Positions 41,915-49,948 of a DNA stretch of 64,000 bases are shown here, in pieces. The position numbers and the translations under genes are program-made. The notes below the pieces were generated by a model, which worked only from the letters and a program-made list of their open reading frames with translations, made no database searches and was not told the origin of the DNA. The DNA lies in contig NZ_CP098323.1 of NCBI RefSeq assembly GCF_023657595.1, positions 1,698,001-1,762,000 of the forward strand, in the 5' to 3' direction. The stretch's first letter is position 1; each line of letters starts with the position of its first letter. The stretch is from Cytobacillus firmus (lineage in GTDB: Bacteria > Bacillota > Bacilli > Bacillales > Cytobacillaceae).

Positions 41915-44290
41915 TTGCACGGTAAATTAAAAGTAATCATTATGGTGCTATTCTGCTTTGTGTTAATGTTTCATCCATTCCAATCAGCAGAAGCTGCCGG
42001 TACAGGCATTAAAGTTACTCTCGATGAGGGCTTTGACGGAAAAGTAAAAAGAGGAAAGGGATTTCCTCTGCGTATTAAGATGGAAAATTCAGGTGACGCA
42101 TTTAGCGGAGATTTGCTGATAAGTTACCATCCATCTTACAATACCAGCGGTGCGGTTTCTGTAAAAGTAGAGCTGCCTGCCGGAACAGCTAAGGAATATC
42201 TGGTTTCCATACCTGGAATGACGGAGGACCACCCCTCCATGTATCAGAATATTCCATTGCTGACTCTTTATGAAGGAGATTGGGAAGACGGAAAAAAAGT
42301 TAGTTTTAAAGGAGAAAATACACTAAAGCCTAAATTTGTAGATATGGCTACTGAAGTAATTGGAGTTCTAAGTGAAAACTATGACCGTGTAAAAGAGCTT
42401 AGAACACTTCCTTCTAAATCGTTGCTTGAACTTAAAGGGGAAGATTTACCGGATGATGCAACAGGGCTGGAGACACTCGATTACTTGCTTATTGATGAAT
42501 TTAAGATTTCCCAGCTTAGTGAAAAACAGCAAAAAGCTATAAGGGACTGGATATTCAGTGGTGGAACATTGATTGCCGGAGGAGGACCAGATGCCAGCGG
42601 CTCCTATGGAAATTTATATTCACTGCTGCCGATGAAATCAGAAAATGAGTCATCCGCTCCAGTCAAATTCCTTCAGCCGGCAAAGGGAGAGGAGCCAAAA
42701 TTTGATGAGCTCAACTTCTTCACTGGTCCGGTTGATAAGAGTGCAGAAGTTATTGCAAAAAGCGGCGATCTCCCTGCAGCATTGAAAAAGGAGTATGGAA
42801 GCGGGACAATTTTGCAGACAGCTTTTTCACTGGGAGATGAGCCTTTATCTTCATGGCAGGGATATGACACATGGTTTGAAGACTATATGAAACAGGCATC
42901 AGGTTCAGGCATTGGATCAACCCCCTATTCACAGGATTATCTCGACCAGCTTTATTGGGAATTTGCAGAAATAAATGAATTCTTTCCTGCATCCAATTTT
43001 TCAGTCGGACAGCTTATTGGACTTTTTGCCGGTTATATTATTCTAATAGTGCCTGTGCTTTATTTTGTGTTAAGAAAGCTTGATAAACGGGAGCATTCCT
43101 GGTGGATCATACCTTCTATAGCCATTTTAATGGGTGCAGCTGTCTTTGGAATGGGGGCAAAAGACAGAATTTCTCAGCCGCAGCTGAACCAGATGGGGAT
43201 ATATAAAGTGAATAACAATCTGCTTACTGGTTATCAGGCTTCAACCCTGCTGTCAAATAAAAGCGGTGAATACATCCTCTCAATGCCAAAAGGTGAATAT
43301 AATGCTGTGGTTTATTCAAATAATTCCACTTCATCTGACCCCCTTAGAGGCGGAATCATGGCTGAAAGAGTAAAAAACAATGAGATAATTTTCCCAGAGG
43401 TAGAATATTGGTCATCCAAAACCATTTATGGAAAGGCTCAAACAGAAATAAATGGGAAATTGACAGCAGTTGTCACCCTTAAAGAAAAAAGATTAACAGG
43501 AACAATTCAAAACCAAAGTGACTTTGATTTTGAAGAATTATATATTTGGTCAGGAAACGAATCAATTAAACTGGGTTCAATTAAAAAAGGTGAGTCCATT
43601 AAAGTAGATAAAGCCACAAAACAGTCCCTTCTGAGCAGACCGTACGGAGGAGCATTTAATGGAGGAAATCCTGCCAATAGCCAAAATGATATTAATAAAT
43701 TAAGAAGAGAAAGGCTTCAATATGCTTCTAATACATTTTTGCTGGGAGATCTTTCACAGCCAGTCCTTGCAGGAATTACAAGAGAATCTGTCATTGATGT
43801 AACCATGAAAGGGAAGAAAGCAAAACAGAATAACACCAATCTGATTGTTCAGCCATTTGAGGCCAAAAATGAGTTTTCCGGCGAATTTACATTGAAGGAT
43901 GGCATGATGGCAGCTGATTGGAATGTGATTAAGGGACAGATTTATGAAAAAGGAATGGACAGCACGAATGGTGAAATGATGCTTGAAGACGGTGAATATG
44001 AATATTCTTTAAGCCTTCCGAAGCAGCTTAAAGAGAAAACCTATAAACTGGAAGAAATTTCGGTAAGGATTAATAGCCAAAATGTACAGTATTCATTAAA
44101 AAACCATAAAACAGGTGAATGGCTGCCGATTGAACCGGATCAAAGGAGCTTAAAGCTGACGAGTAAAGATGACTTGTCTCAGTATGTTTCAAAAGAGGGC
44201 CGATTTATTGTGAAGCTTATTAAATCTTCACAGGGAGATCCATTTGTTCCATTGCCGGCTGTAACAATAAAAGGGGAGGTGGCGAAATGA
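41915..44290 (+). CDS. Exported membrane protein with GATase-like domain, first gene of vWA/ABC cluster
   Basis: I do not recognise a named family for this 791-residue protein. It has a signal peptide (MHGKLKVIIMVLFCFVLMF, probable cut after AEA near residue 27), a long extracytoplasmic part, then two membrane helices (about 364-384 and 392-409), and a second extracytoplasmic domain to the C-terminus. The segment around IRDWIFSGGTLIAGGG looks like the glutamine-amidotransferase-like fold found beside ABC-2 and Bat systems. I place the start at TTG 41915, after AAGGGGAG; a longer frame to 41795 lacks a binding site and would hide the signal peptide. It overlaps the ABC ATPase by ATGA, suggesting it is a partner of that transporter. 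Confidence 0.8.
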   Translation: MHGKLKVIIMVLFCFVLMFHPFQSAEAAGTGIKVTLDEGFDGKVKRGKGFPLRIKMENSGDAFSGDLLISYHPSYNTSGAVSVKVELPAGTAKEYLVSIPGMTEDHPSMYQNIPLLTLYEGDWEDGKKVSFKGENTLKPKFVDMATEVIGVLSENYDRVKELRTLPSKSLLELKGEDLPDDATGLETLDYLLIDEFKISQLSEKQQKAIRDWIFSGGTLIAGGGPDASGSYGNLYSLLPMKSENESSAPVKFLQPAKGEEPKFDELNFFTGPVDKSAEVIAKSGDLPAALKKEYGSGTILQTAFSLGDEPLSSWQGYDTWFEDYMKQASGSGIGSTPYSQDYLDQLYWEFAEINEFFPASNFSVGQLIGLFAGYIILIVPVLYFVLRKLDKREHSWWIIPSIAILMGAAVFGMGAKDRISQPQLNQMGIYKVNNNLLTGYQASTLLSNKSGEYILSMPKGEYNAVVYSNNSTSSDPLRGGIMAERVKNNEIIFPEVEYWSSKTIYGKAQTEINGKLTAVVTLKEKRLTGTIQNQSDFDFEELYIWSGNESIKLGSIKKGESIKVDKATKQSLLSRPYGGAFNGGNPANSQNDINKLRRERLQYASNTFLLGDLSQPVLAGITRESVIDVTMKGKKAKQNNTNLIVQPFEAKNEFSGEFTLKDGMMAADWNVIKGQIYEKGMDSTNGEMMLEDGEYEYSLSLPKQLKEKTYKLEEISVRINSQNVQYSLKNHKTGEWLPIEPDQRSLKLTSKDDLSQYVSKEGRFIVKLIKSSQGDPFVPLPAVTIKGEVAK

Positions 44291-45222
44291 TCGAAATAAT
44301 AGATTTAACGAAACGATATGGAAAATTCACAGCGCTTGATTCCTTAAATCTTACTATTGAAAAAGGCAGTGTTTTTGGTTTTGTCGGACAGAACGGTGCA
44401 GGAAAATCCACAACCTTTTCCATTTTGGCAACACTGCTTGCCCCAACTTCGGGATCGGCTTATGTAAACGGGTATGATGTGCAAAAGGAGCCAAAGCTCG
44501 TACGAAAGCAAATTGGCTATATGCCGGACTTCTTCGGGGTTTATGATCAGCTTAAGGCTGATGAGTATCTTCACTTTTACGGTGCAAGTTACGGTATTCC
44601 ATTCGCAGAACGCGAGAAGCTGATTCCACAGCTGCTCGACCTTGTCAACTTGTCACATAAAAGAGAGTCATATGTGGACCTTCTATCAAGAGGGATGAAA
44701 CAGCGTCTATGCCTGGCAAGATGCCTGATTCATGACCCAGAAGTGCTGATTCTGGATGAACCTGCATCAGGACTTGACCCGCGAGCAAGGGTAGAAATGA
44801 GGGAAATATTAAAAGAATTGAAGAGTATGGGCAAGACGATTTTAATATCTTCACATATTCTGCCTGAGCTTGCAGAAATGTGCGATACCATTGGCATTAT
44901 TGATCAGGGTAAACTTGTGGCTCAGGGGTCTGTGGCTGATATCCAGTCGCAGCTTAGAGGAGAAAGGCTGATTCGTGTAAAAGTTAATGGGAGTGCTGAA
45001 AATGCCATCTCCTTTTTCGAAGATGATCCAAATATTTTTAAATTATCTTTGCTGGAGGACGGGTTATCTTTTCAGTTTATTTACAAAGGGACGCCTGAAG
45101 AGCAAACAGAACTTCTTAAAAGAGCCATATTAAGTAATCTGGCCATCACCAGCTTTGCAGAAGCGGAAACAGACCTGGAAGATGTCTTTATGGAAATTAC
45201 AAAGGGAGTTGAGCTGACATGA
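44287..45222 (+). CDS. ABC-2 type transporter ATP-binding protein
   Basis: The 311-residue ATPase has Walker A GQNGAGKST near residue 38, the signature LSRGMKQRLCLARCL near 135, Walker B VLILDEPASGLDP and the switch His in ISSHILPE. The LSRGMKQ form is typical of the CcmA/drug and sodium export subgroup. The ~80 C-terminal residues are an accessory domain. The start overlaps the preceding gene and follows AAGGGGAGGTGGCG. With the permease next door it would form a dimeric exporter; the substrate is unknown. Confidence 0.93.
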   Translation: MIEIIDLTKRYGKFTALDSLNLTIEKGSVFGFVGQNGAGKSTTFSILATLLAPTSGSAYVNGYDVQKEPKLVRKQIGYMPDFFGVYDQLKADEYLHFYGASYGIPFAEREKLIPQLLDLVNLSHKRESYVDLLSRGMKQRLCLARCLIHDPEVLILDEPASGLDPRARVEMREILKELKSMGKTILISSHILPELAEMCDTIGIIDQGKLVAQGSVADIQSQLRGERLIRVKVNGSAENAISFFEDDPNIFKLSLLEDGLSFQFIYKGTPEEQTELLKRAILSNLAITSFAEAETDLEDVFMEITKGVELT

Positions 45223-46067
45223 AGAATTTAGTCGTAAATCCTGTACTGAATAAAGAATTTAAGCTCCGCTTCCGAAGCTTTAAAAGTTACCTTGGGGTCC
45301 TGTTTTACCTCTTGGCCTTAGGGCTTATCATTGTTGGATTCATTTTTATTGAATCACTGTCAAACAACATGCAGGGCTTTTTTAAACCGGAACAGAGCCG
45401 GACAATGTTTATGGTTTTATCTATATTGCAGCTTGGCTTGATTCTATTTATTACCCCTGGATTAACAGCAGGGGTAATCAGCAGTGAAAGAGAGAGGCAG
45501 ACCTTAAATATCATGCTCACGACGACTCAAAGCTCCTCAAGCATTATATTAAGCAAGCTGATCTCTTCCATTTCATATTTAATTCTGCTGATTGCGGCAA
45601 GTTTGCCTCTTTATAGCTTTGTGTTTTTATTTGGAGGTATTTCTCCAGGCCAGCTGCTTACGACAATGGGATTTTATTTGTTTACAATCCTGGTTTACGG
45701 AAGCATTGGAGTCTTATTTTCAACGCTAATCAGAAAAACCATTGTCTCGATGGTTACCACCTATGGGGTTACTTTATTCTTAGCAGGCGGAACGGCTTTC
45801 CTTGCTTTAATTTTTATGCAATTAACAAATGCATATGGATATACTGGAACTCAGCCGACGAATCCGCTGGCATATTTCCCGGCTATGCTCAACCCGGTCA
45901 TTATTCTGATGAGTACCTTTGAGCCGGAAATGACCAATGAAATTACAAGATCAACAGGCATTGAATTTCCTTTGTGGATTTCATACTTAATTTCATACAC
46001 TTTCATTTTCATTGGAGCTGTCCTTCTTAGCATTAAAAAACTCCGTCCAAATATGAGAAAGGGCTAG
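45219..46067 (+). CDS. ABC-2 type transporter permease
   Basis: The 282-residue protein has six likely membrane helices, at about 24-46, 61-86, 107-128, 143-166, 170-195 and 248-268, in the usual ABC-2 arrangement, with the conserved PGLTAGVISSERERQTLNIM just after helix 2. It starts four bases inside the ATPase gene. A mosaic repeat begins two bases after its stop. It probably pairs with the preceding ATPase and the exported protein at 41915-44290. Confidence 0.9.
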   Translation: MKNLVVNPVLNKEFKLRFRSFKSYLGVLFYLLALGLIIVGFIFIESLSNNMQGFFKPEQSRTMFMVLSILQLGLILFITPGLTAGVISSERERQTLNIMLTTTQSSSSIILSKLISSISYLILLIAASLPLYSFVFLFGGISPGQLLTTMGFYLFTILVYGSIGVLFSTLIRKTIVSMVTTYGVTLFLAGGTAFLALIFMQLTNAYGYTGTQPTNPLAYFPAMLNPVIILMSTFEPEMTNEITRSTGIEFPLWISYLISYTFIFIGAVLLSIKKLRPNMRKG

Positions 46068-46069
46068 AG

Positions 46070-46440
46070 TTTATCGCAGTCTAACGGGCAGTAAGACCCC
46101 ACTTCATGACTAAGAGGAATCAAAGGAGGATAAGTGGGAGTCAAACTGCCCAATCTAGCTGCGGCTCTTAGGGGCTCGAGGTCATAAGCCAATCAGCTGA
46201 TGGGAAGAAAAGCACTTCCCATCATCTGCTCGTCTTATGTTTGTCACCCCAAGGCAAGTCGCCTCGCTTTATAATGTAAAGGCCCGAAAGAAGGATAAAG
46301 ACTAAGAACGCCACGTCCTCCCAAAAGCTGTCGCATTTGGTCGTGCGATGCTCATGCTCACAAAGCCTTCCTTGTCCTGTGGGCCTCAACTAACAATCAG
46401 TGGGGGATAAAGCTCCCCCACTGATTGAAGTTTCACTTTA
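46070..46440. repeat. Dispersed repeat family C, long mosaic form
   Basis: Reverse-complement of 25631-25783 at both ends (TTTATCGCAGTCTAACGGGC at the left, CTGATTGAAGTTTCACTTTA at the right), but 371 bases long. Two extra segments interrupt it: about 46153-46282 has the GGCTCGAGGTCATAAGCC and GTCTTATG words of family A, and about 46290-46382 has CGCCACGTCCTCC, a word shared with the family A relative at 59813-59993. It lies between the transporter and MoxR halves of the cluster. Confidence 0.8.
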
Positions 46441-46475
46441 TTCGGGCAAATCCCCTGGAGAGGGGATTGCCCGAA
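46441..46475 (+). other. 15-bp hairpin ahead of the MoxR half of the cluster
   Basis: TTCGGGCAA-A-TCCCCT (46441-46456) pairs with AGGGGATTGCCCGAA (46461-46475) with a single bulged A over a GGAG loop. No T tract follows (ATTTATAATAAGGGA), so it is not a standard terminator; it could be an mRNA stabiliser or processing site. It begins right where the repeat ends. Confidence 0.7.
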
Positions 46476-46499
46476 ATTTATAATAAGGGAATGATAACG

Positions 46500-48065
46500 G
46501 TGGAAGACCGCAATCAATATCTTAAACTCTTAAAACCGGTAAAAAGACAGCTCCTCATTCAGCTGACCATTAAGGAATTTCAGGTGTTCCTTTTAGCAGC
46601 CGCTGTCTTGGCCTGTTGTCTTATGGTTTTAGCAAGAATTTTCGTTATCCCATACTTGCAAAACTATTTTCTGCTGATTATTTTACTCTCAGCTTTTGGC
46701 GCTGCTATTCGGATTTGGAAGAAGCGGCCTGACATAATCCAGGCGGCTTCATTATATAACGGGTTTGTAGCGGAAGATAGGGTTATTACAGCCCATTCTT
46801 TCCTTTTGGATGATGCTGTTCTGGCAAGATTGCAGCTTGCAGATGCAGTAAAGCATATGAAAAAGGTACACCATCAGGTTTTAGGCAGGAAGAAGGTTTT
46901 CATCCACCCTAAACCTGTTTTAATGTGTTTGGCTTTTCTAGGCCTGGCAGTACTTTTATACATGATTCCGGGAGAGAAAATGGAATTGGCTCAAAAATGG
47001 GAGAAGGAAAACAAGTTAGTTGAAGAAGCAAAAGAGGAACTTGAGAAAAAAGCTGAAAAAGAAAAGAATCCTGAAGTAAAAAAAGCATTAGAGAAAGCGA
47101 AAGAGAAGATTGCAGAAAAAAAGTCTGCTGAGGAAGCTTTGAAGGAGCTTGCGAACCAAACAAAAAGCCTGGAATTAAAGGCAATCAAAGAAAAAGAAAA
47201 ATCTCTGAGCCTGGAAAACATGAAAAACACCCTTGATAATAGCGGTTTAAAGCAATTAAGCCGAATGCTGGAGGAGAAAGATCTGGCTTCTTTCCGGGAA
47301 GAATTAGCAAAACTTGAGAAGCAGAAAAAAGAACTTAATGAAGAACAAAGCAATGCATTGAAACAGCTTACCGGCAGTGAGGGGCAGCTATCTGAAGAGG
47401 AGCTGACAAAACTTATTGAACAGATGGAGAACCTATTGCAATCAGAAGAGCTCTTAAAACAGCTGGCTGCAGCTCAAAAAGCTCTTCAGAGTTCTGGGCT
47501 ATCATTACAGCAGCAAATGGCTGCGAATGGAATGCCGCCGGGGCAGCTTGCATTTGCGCCTCCCGGGAAGCAGGGGAGCGAGGCGAATAATCCTAATACA
47601 TCGCCGCCTGCGCAGCAGAATAATTCAAATTCGCAAAATAATCAAAATCAGCCTGGCAATAGCCCAAACAACGGAAATGGCAGCGGCTCCGGAAGTGGTT
47701 CAGGATCTGGTTCAGGATCTGGTTCAGGATCTGGTTCAGGCTCAGGCGCAGGGAGTGGTTCGGGCAGCGGTCTTGGTGGAGGTGCCGGACTTGGACAGGG
47801 ATCCAGGGATCTGCTCACCATTCCATCTGGCATGGAAGGGAAGACGAATATTGAAAATGACAATGGCAGTCTTGGTCAAGGGACTCCAGGCCAGCAATTT
47901 GACGGGGAAGGTCCTGTATTAAAGGGAACGATCAGACCTTACAGTGAGGTATTTGGAAATTATGAGGCGTCATACAGGCAGAGCACCGACCGGTATAAGC
48001 TGCCGGCTGATTTAGAGGAAATCGTTAAAAATTATTTTACAAGTATAGATCCTGACAAGGAGTGA
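46500..48065 (+). CDS. Membrane protein with charged coiled coil and Gly-Ser linker
   Basis: I cannot name this family. The 521-residue protein has three membrane helices near the N-terminus (about 25-48, 54-72 and 135-155), a Lys/Glu-rich coiled coil (about 165-345), a Gln/Asn/Pro stretch, a Gly-Ser repeat (about 398-425), and a conserved-looking C-terminal tail with YSEVFGNYEASY and a later IVKNYF. Proteins with such a tail often precede MoxR-DUF58-vWA genes. The start is taken as GTG 46500, nine bases after AAGGGA; ATG 46491 lies directly against the binding site. The stop is six bases before the MoxR start. Confidence 0.8.
   Translation: MEDRNQYLKLLKPVKRQLLIQLTIKEFQVFLLAAAVLACCLMVLARIFVIPYLQNYFLLIILLSAFGAAIRIWKKRPDIIQAASLYNGFVAEDRVITAHSFLLDDAVLARLQLADAVKHMKKVHHQVLGRKKVFIHPKPVLMCLAFLGLAVLLYMIPGEKMELAQKWEKENKLVEEAKEELEKKAEKEKNPEVKKALEKAKEKIAEKKSAEEALKELANQTKSLELKAIKEKEKSLSLENMKNTLDNSGLKQLSRMLEEKDLASFREELAKLEKQKKELNEEQSNALKQLTGSEGQLSEEELTKLIEQMENLLQSEELLKQLAAAQKALQSSGLSLQQQMAANGMPPGQLAFAPPGKQGSEANNPNTSPPAQQNNSNSQNNQNQPGNSPNNGNGSGSGSGSGSGSGSGSGSGSGSGAGSGSGSGLGGGAGLGQGSRDLLTIPSGMEGKTNIENDNGSLGQGTPGQQFDGEGPVLKGTIRPYSEVFGNYEASYRQSTDRYKLPADLEEIVKNYFTSIDPDKE
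47694..47790 (+). repeat. In-frame tandem repeat coding for a Gly-Ser linker
   Basis: A 12-base unit, GGTTCAGGATCT, recurs about four times with variants, encoding Gly-Ser pairs. The phase with codons means unit gain or loss keeps the reading frame, so linker length may vary between strains. Confidence 0.85.
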
Positions 48066-48070
48066 CTTCA

Positions 48071-49075
48071 ATGTCCGTAACACAGGAAAAAGAACAGCAA
48101 TTCGCAAAAGCAGCAGATATTATTGCAAGAGTGAGAGATGAAATTCAATCATTTATAGTAGGCCAGGAGGAAGTAGTCGAACAAGTATTATGGAGCATTT
48201 TCTCAGGAGGCCATGTTTTGCTTGAAGGTTTGCCTGGGCTTGGTAAAACGATGCTGATTAAGACTATTGCAGAAGTGCTGGACCTGAAATTTTCCCGTAT
48301 TCAATTTACCCCTGATATTATGCCATCCGATATAACCGGAACGATGCTGCTTCAGCCTGATGAAGCAGGCAGGCAAACGTTCAGTTTTCATAAAGGGCCC
48401 ATATTCGCCAACATCATCCTGGCAGATGAAATTAATAGGGCAACACCTAAGACACAAAGTGCCCTGCTTGAGGCTATGGGAGAAAAAACGGTTACCATTA
48501 TGGGTGAAACCAAAAGAATGGAAAAGCCATTTTTTGTTCTTGCAACTCAAAACCCGATTGACATGGAAGGAACATATCCTCTGCCGGAGGCGCAAACCGA
48601 CCGGTTTATCTGTAAGGTAAACGTAGCTTATCCGACGCAGGAAGAATTAAAAGAAATTGCCCGGAGAACTACAGGTGTGCAAAATACTCATTTAAATAAA
48701 GCGGCCGGGCTGAATGATGTAGTTGCTCTTCAGGAACTCACAAGAGAAATCCTCGTATCAGAGGATATCCTCGATTATGCTGTATGGCTGATCACTGCCA
48801 CACACCCGGATTCAGAGGATGCACCGGAAACAGTAAAAGAATACGTCCAATATGGCAGCGGTCCCCGCGGACTCCAGAGTCTGATAAATATGGCAAGAGC
48901 AAGAGCATTGTGCTCAGGAAGGTTCCATGTTTCAATAGGTGACCTTAAAAATGTTGCCTATCCCGTTCTGCGCCACCGCCTCATTTTAAACTTTGAAGGA
49001 GAAGCAGCGGGGATTACGGCAGATTCGATTATTGAAGGTCTAATAAAAGAAAATTCCCGGGGAGCTAAGAGCTGA
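48071..49075 (+). CDS. MoxR family AAA+ ATPase
   Basis: The 334-residue chaperone-like ATPase has Walker A GLPGLGKT (53-60), Walker B LADEINRATPKTQSALLEAM, sensor TQNPIDMEGTYPLPEAQTDRF and the C-terminal lid. MoxR proteins are thought to mature or assemble partners with vWA domains, and three such partners follow. I choose ATG 48071 because AAGGAG is eight bases upstream; a GTG at 48062 overlaps the previous stop but has no site. The gene overlaps the DUF58 gene by one base. Confidence 0.94.
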   Translation: MSVTQEKEQQFAKAADIIARVRDEIQSFIVGQEEVVEQVLWSIFSGGHVLLEGLPGLGKTMLIKTIAEVLDLKFSRIQFTPDIMPSDITGTMLLQPDEAGRQTFSFHKGPIFANIILADEINRATPKTQSALLEAMGEKTVTIMGETKRMEKPFFVLATQNPIDMEGTYPLPEAQTDRFICKVNVAYPTQEELKEIARRTTGVQNTHLNKAAGLNDVVALQELTREILVSEDILDYAVWLITATHPDSEDAPETVKEYVQYGSGPRGLQSLINMARARALCSGRFHVSIGDLKNVAYPVLRHRLILNFEGEAAGITADSIIEGLIKENSRGAKS

Positions 49076-49941
49076 TGAACAGCCATCAAATCCTTCTTGG
49101 AAAGCTGCAGAAGCGTAAAGTTGCGGTAAAGACCAGGAAAAGAGGGTTTCATTCAGGTTCAAGGCAATCCCATAAATTCGGATCTTCCATGGAATTTTCT
49201 GACTTCAGAGCATATCAGCCCGGAGACGATATCCGGCAAATAGATTGGAATGTCTATGGCAGAACACAAAAACATTATATTAAACGTTTCCTTGATGAGC
49301 AGGAACTGTCTATTGCTGTTTATCTGGATGCCACTTCATCAATGACCAAACTGGAAGCAAAATGGGAGTATGCCAAAGCGCTGGCTGCGGCTTTGAGCTT
49401 TATGATTCTTTCTGGTGAAGACCGGCTCCTATTTTCACCTGTTTCTTCTGCTGGCTTACAGCCTATCAAAAGAAAAGGCTCTGTTTACAGCAGGCGAACA
49501 TTCATGGAAATCCAGAAAATTGAACCTTCAGCTCTGTCCAATAACTTTCTGGGCAGCTTAAAAGACACTCTTTCAAGGCACCAGCAGCTTGCTGTAATAA
49601 TAGCGGATGGTTTTGAACCGCTTCAGGAATGGGAAAGCCTGTTTAGGAAGCTAAGAGGGCTGAAACAGGAGTTCTGGCTATTTCAGGTGCAGGCTGATGA
49701 AGAAATGACACCTTCATATTCTGGAGATGTAAAGTTAATTGATAGTGAAACAGGGACCGCTGTAAATGTGAGCATGAGTCCTGCCGTATTGGCCGAATAT
49801 GAAAAGCGCCTAAAAAAACATAATGAACAGCTTGAGATTTTATGCAAGCGATATGGCGGCCAATATATCTTTGCTCCTGAAACAAGAGATCTTCAGACTG
49901 TTCTTTTCAGGGATCTGTATGCGAAGGGGCTGGTCAGGTGA
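49075..49941 (+). CDS. DUF58 (vWA-like) protein
   Basis: This 288-residue cytosolic protein is a DUF58 family member. The signature SMEFSDFRAYQPGDDIRQID and DWNVYGRT lie near residues 38-65, followed by a vWA-like region with YLDATSSMTKLEAKWEY. The metal-site pattern reads Asp-Ala-Thr-Ser-Ser, with Thr in place of the first Ser of a classical MIDAS. It is translationally coupled to the MoxR gene (TGATG). DUF58 proteins accompany MoxR in most Bat-type clusters, role unknown. Confidence 0.92.
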   Translation: MNSHQILLGKLQKRKVAVKTRKRGFHSGSRQSHKFGSSMEFSDFRAYQPGDDIRQIDWNVYGRTQKHYIKRFLDEQELSIAVYLDATSSMTKLEAKWEYAKALAAALSFMILSGEDRLLFSPVSSAGLQPIKRKGSVYSRRTFMEIQKIEPSALSNNFLGSLKDTLSRHQQLAVIIADGFEPLQEWESLFRKLRGLKQEFWLFQVQADEEMTPSYSGDVKLIDSETGTAVNVSMSPAVLAEYEKRLKKHNEQLEILCKRYGGQYIFAPETRDLQTVLFRDLYAKGLVR

Positions 49942-49948
49942 GAACAAC

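Noticed and set aside
47694..47790. Tandem repeats that could suggest CRISPR
   Set aside because: The units are 12 bases, contiguous, in frame and coding; there are no unique spacers.
47527..47922. A 131-codon plus-strand frame
   Set aside because: It is an out-of-frame reading of the Gly-Ser repeat region of the membrane protein gene; its composition (Arg/Gln/Val runs) follows from that repeat.
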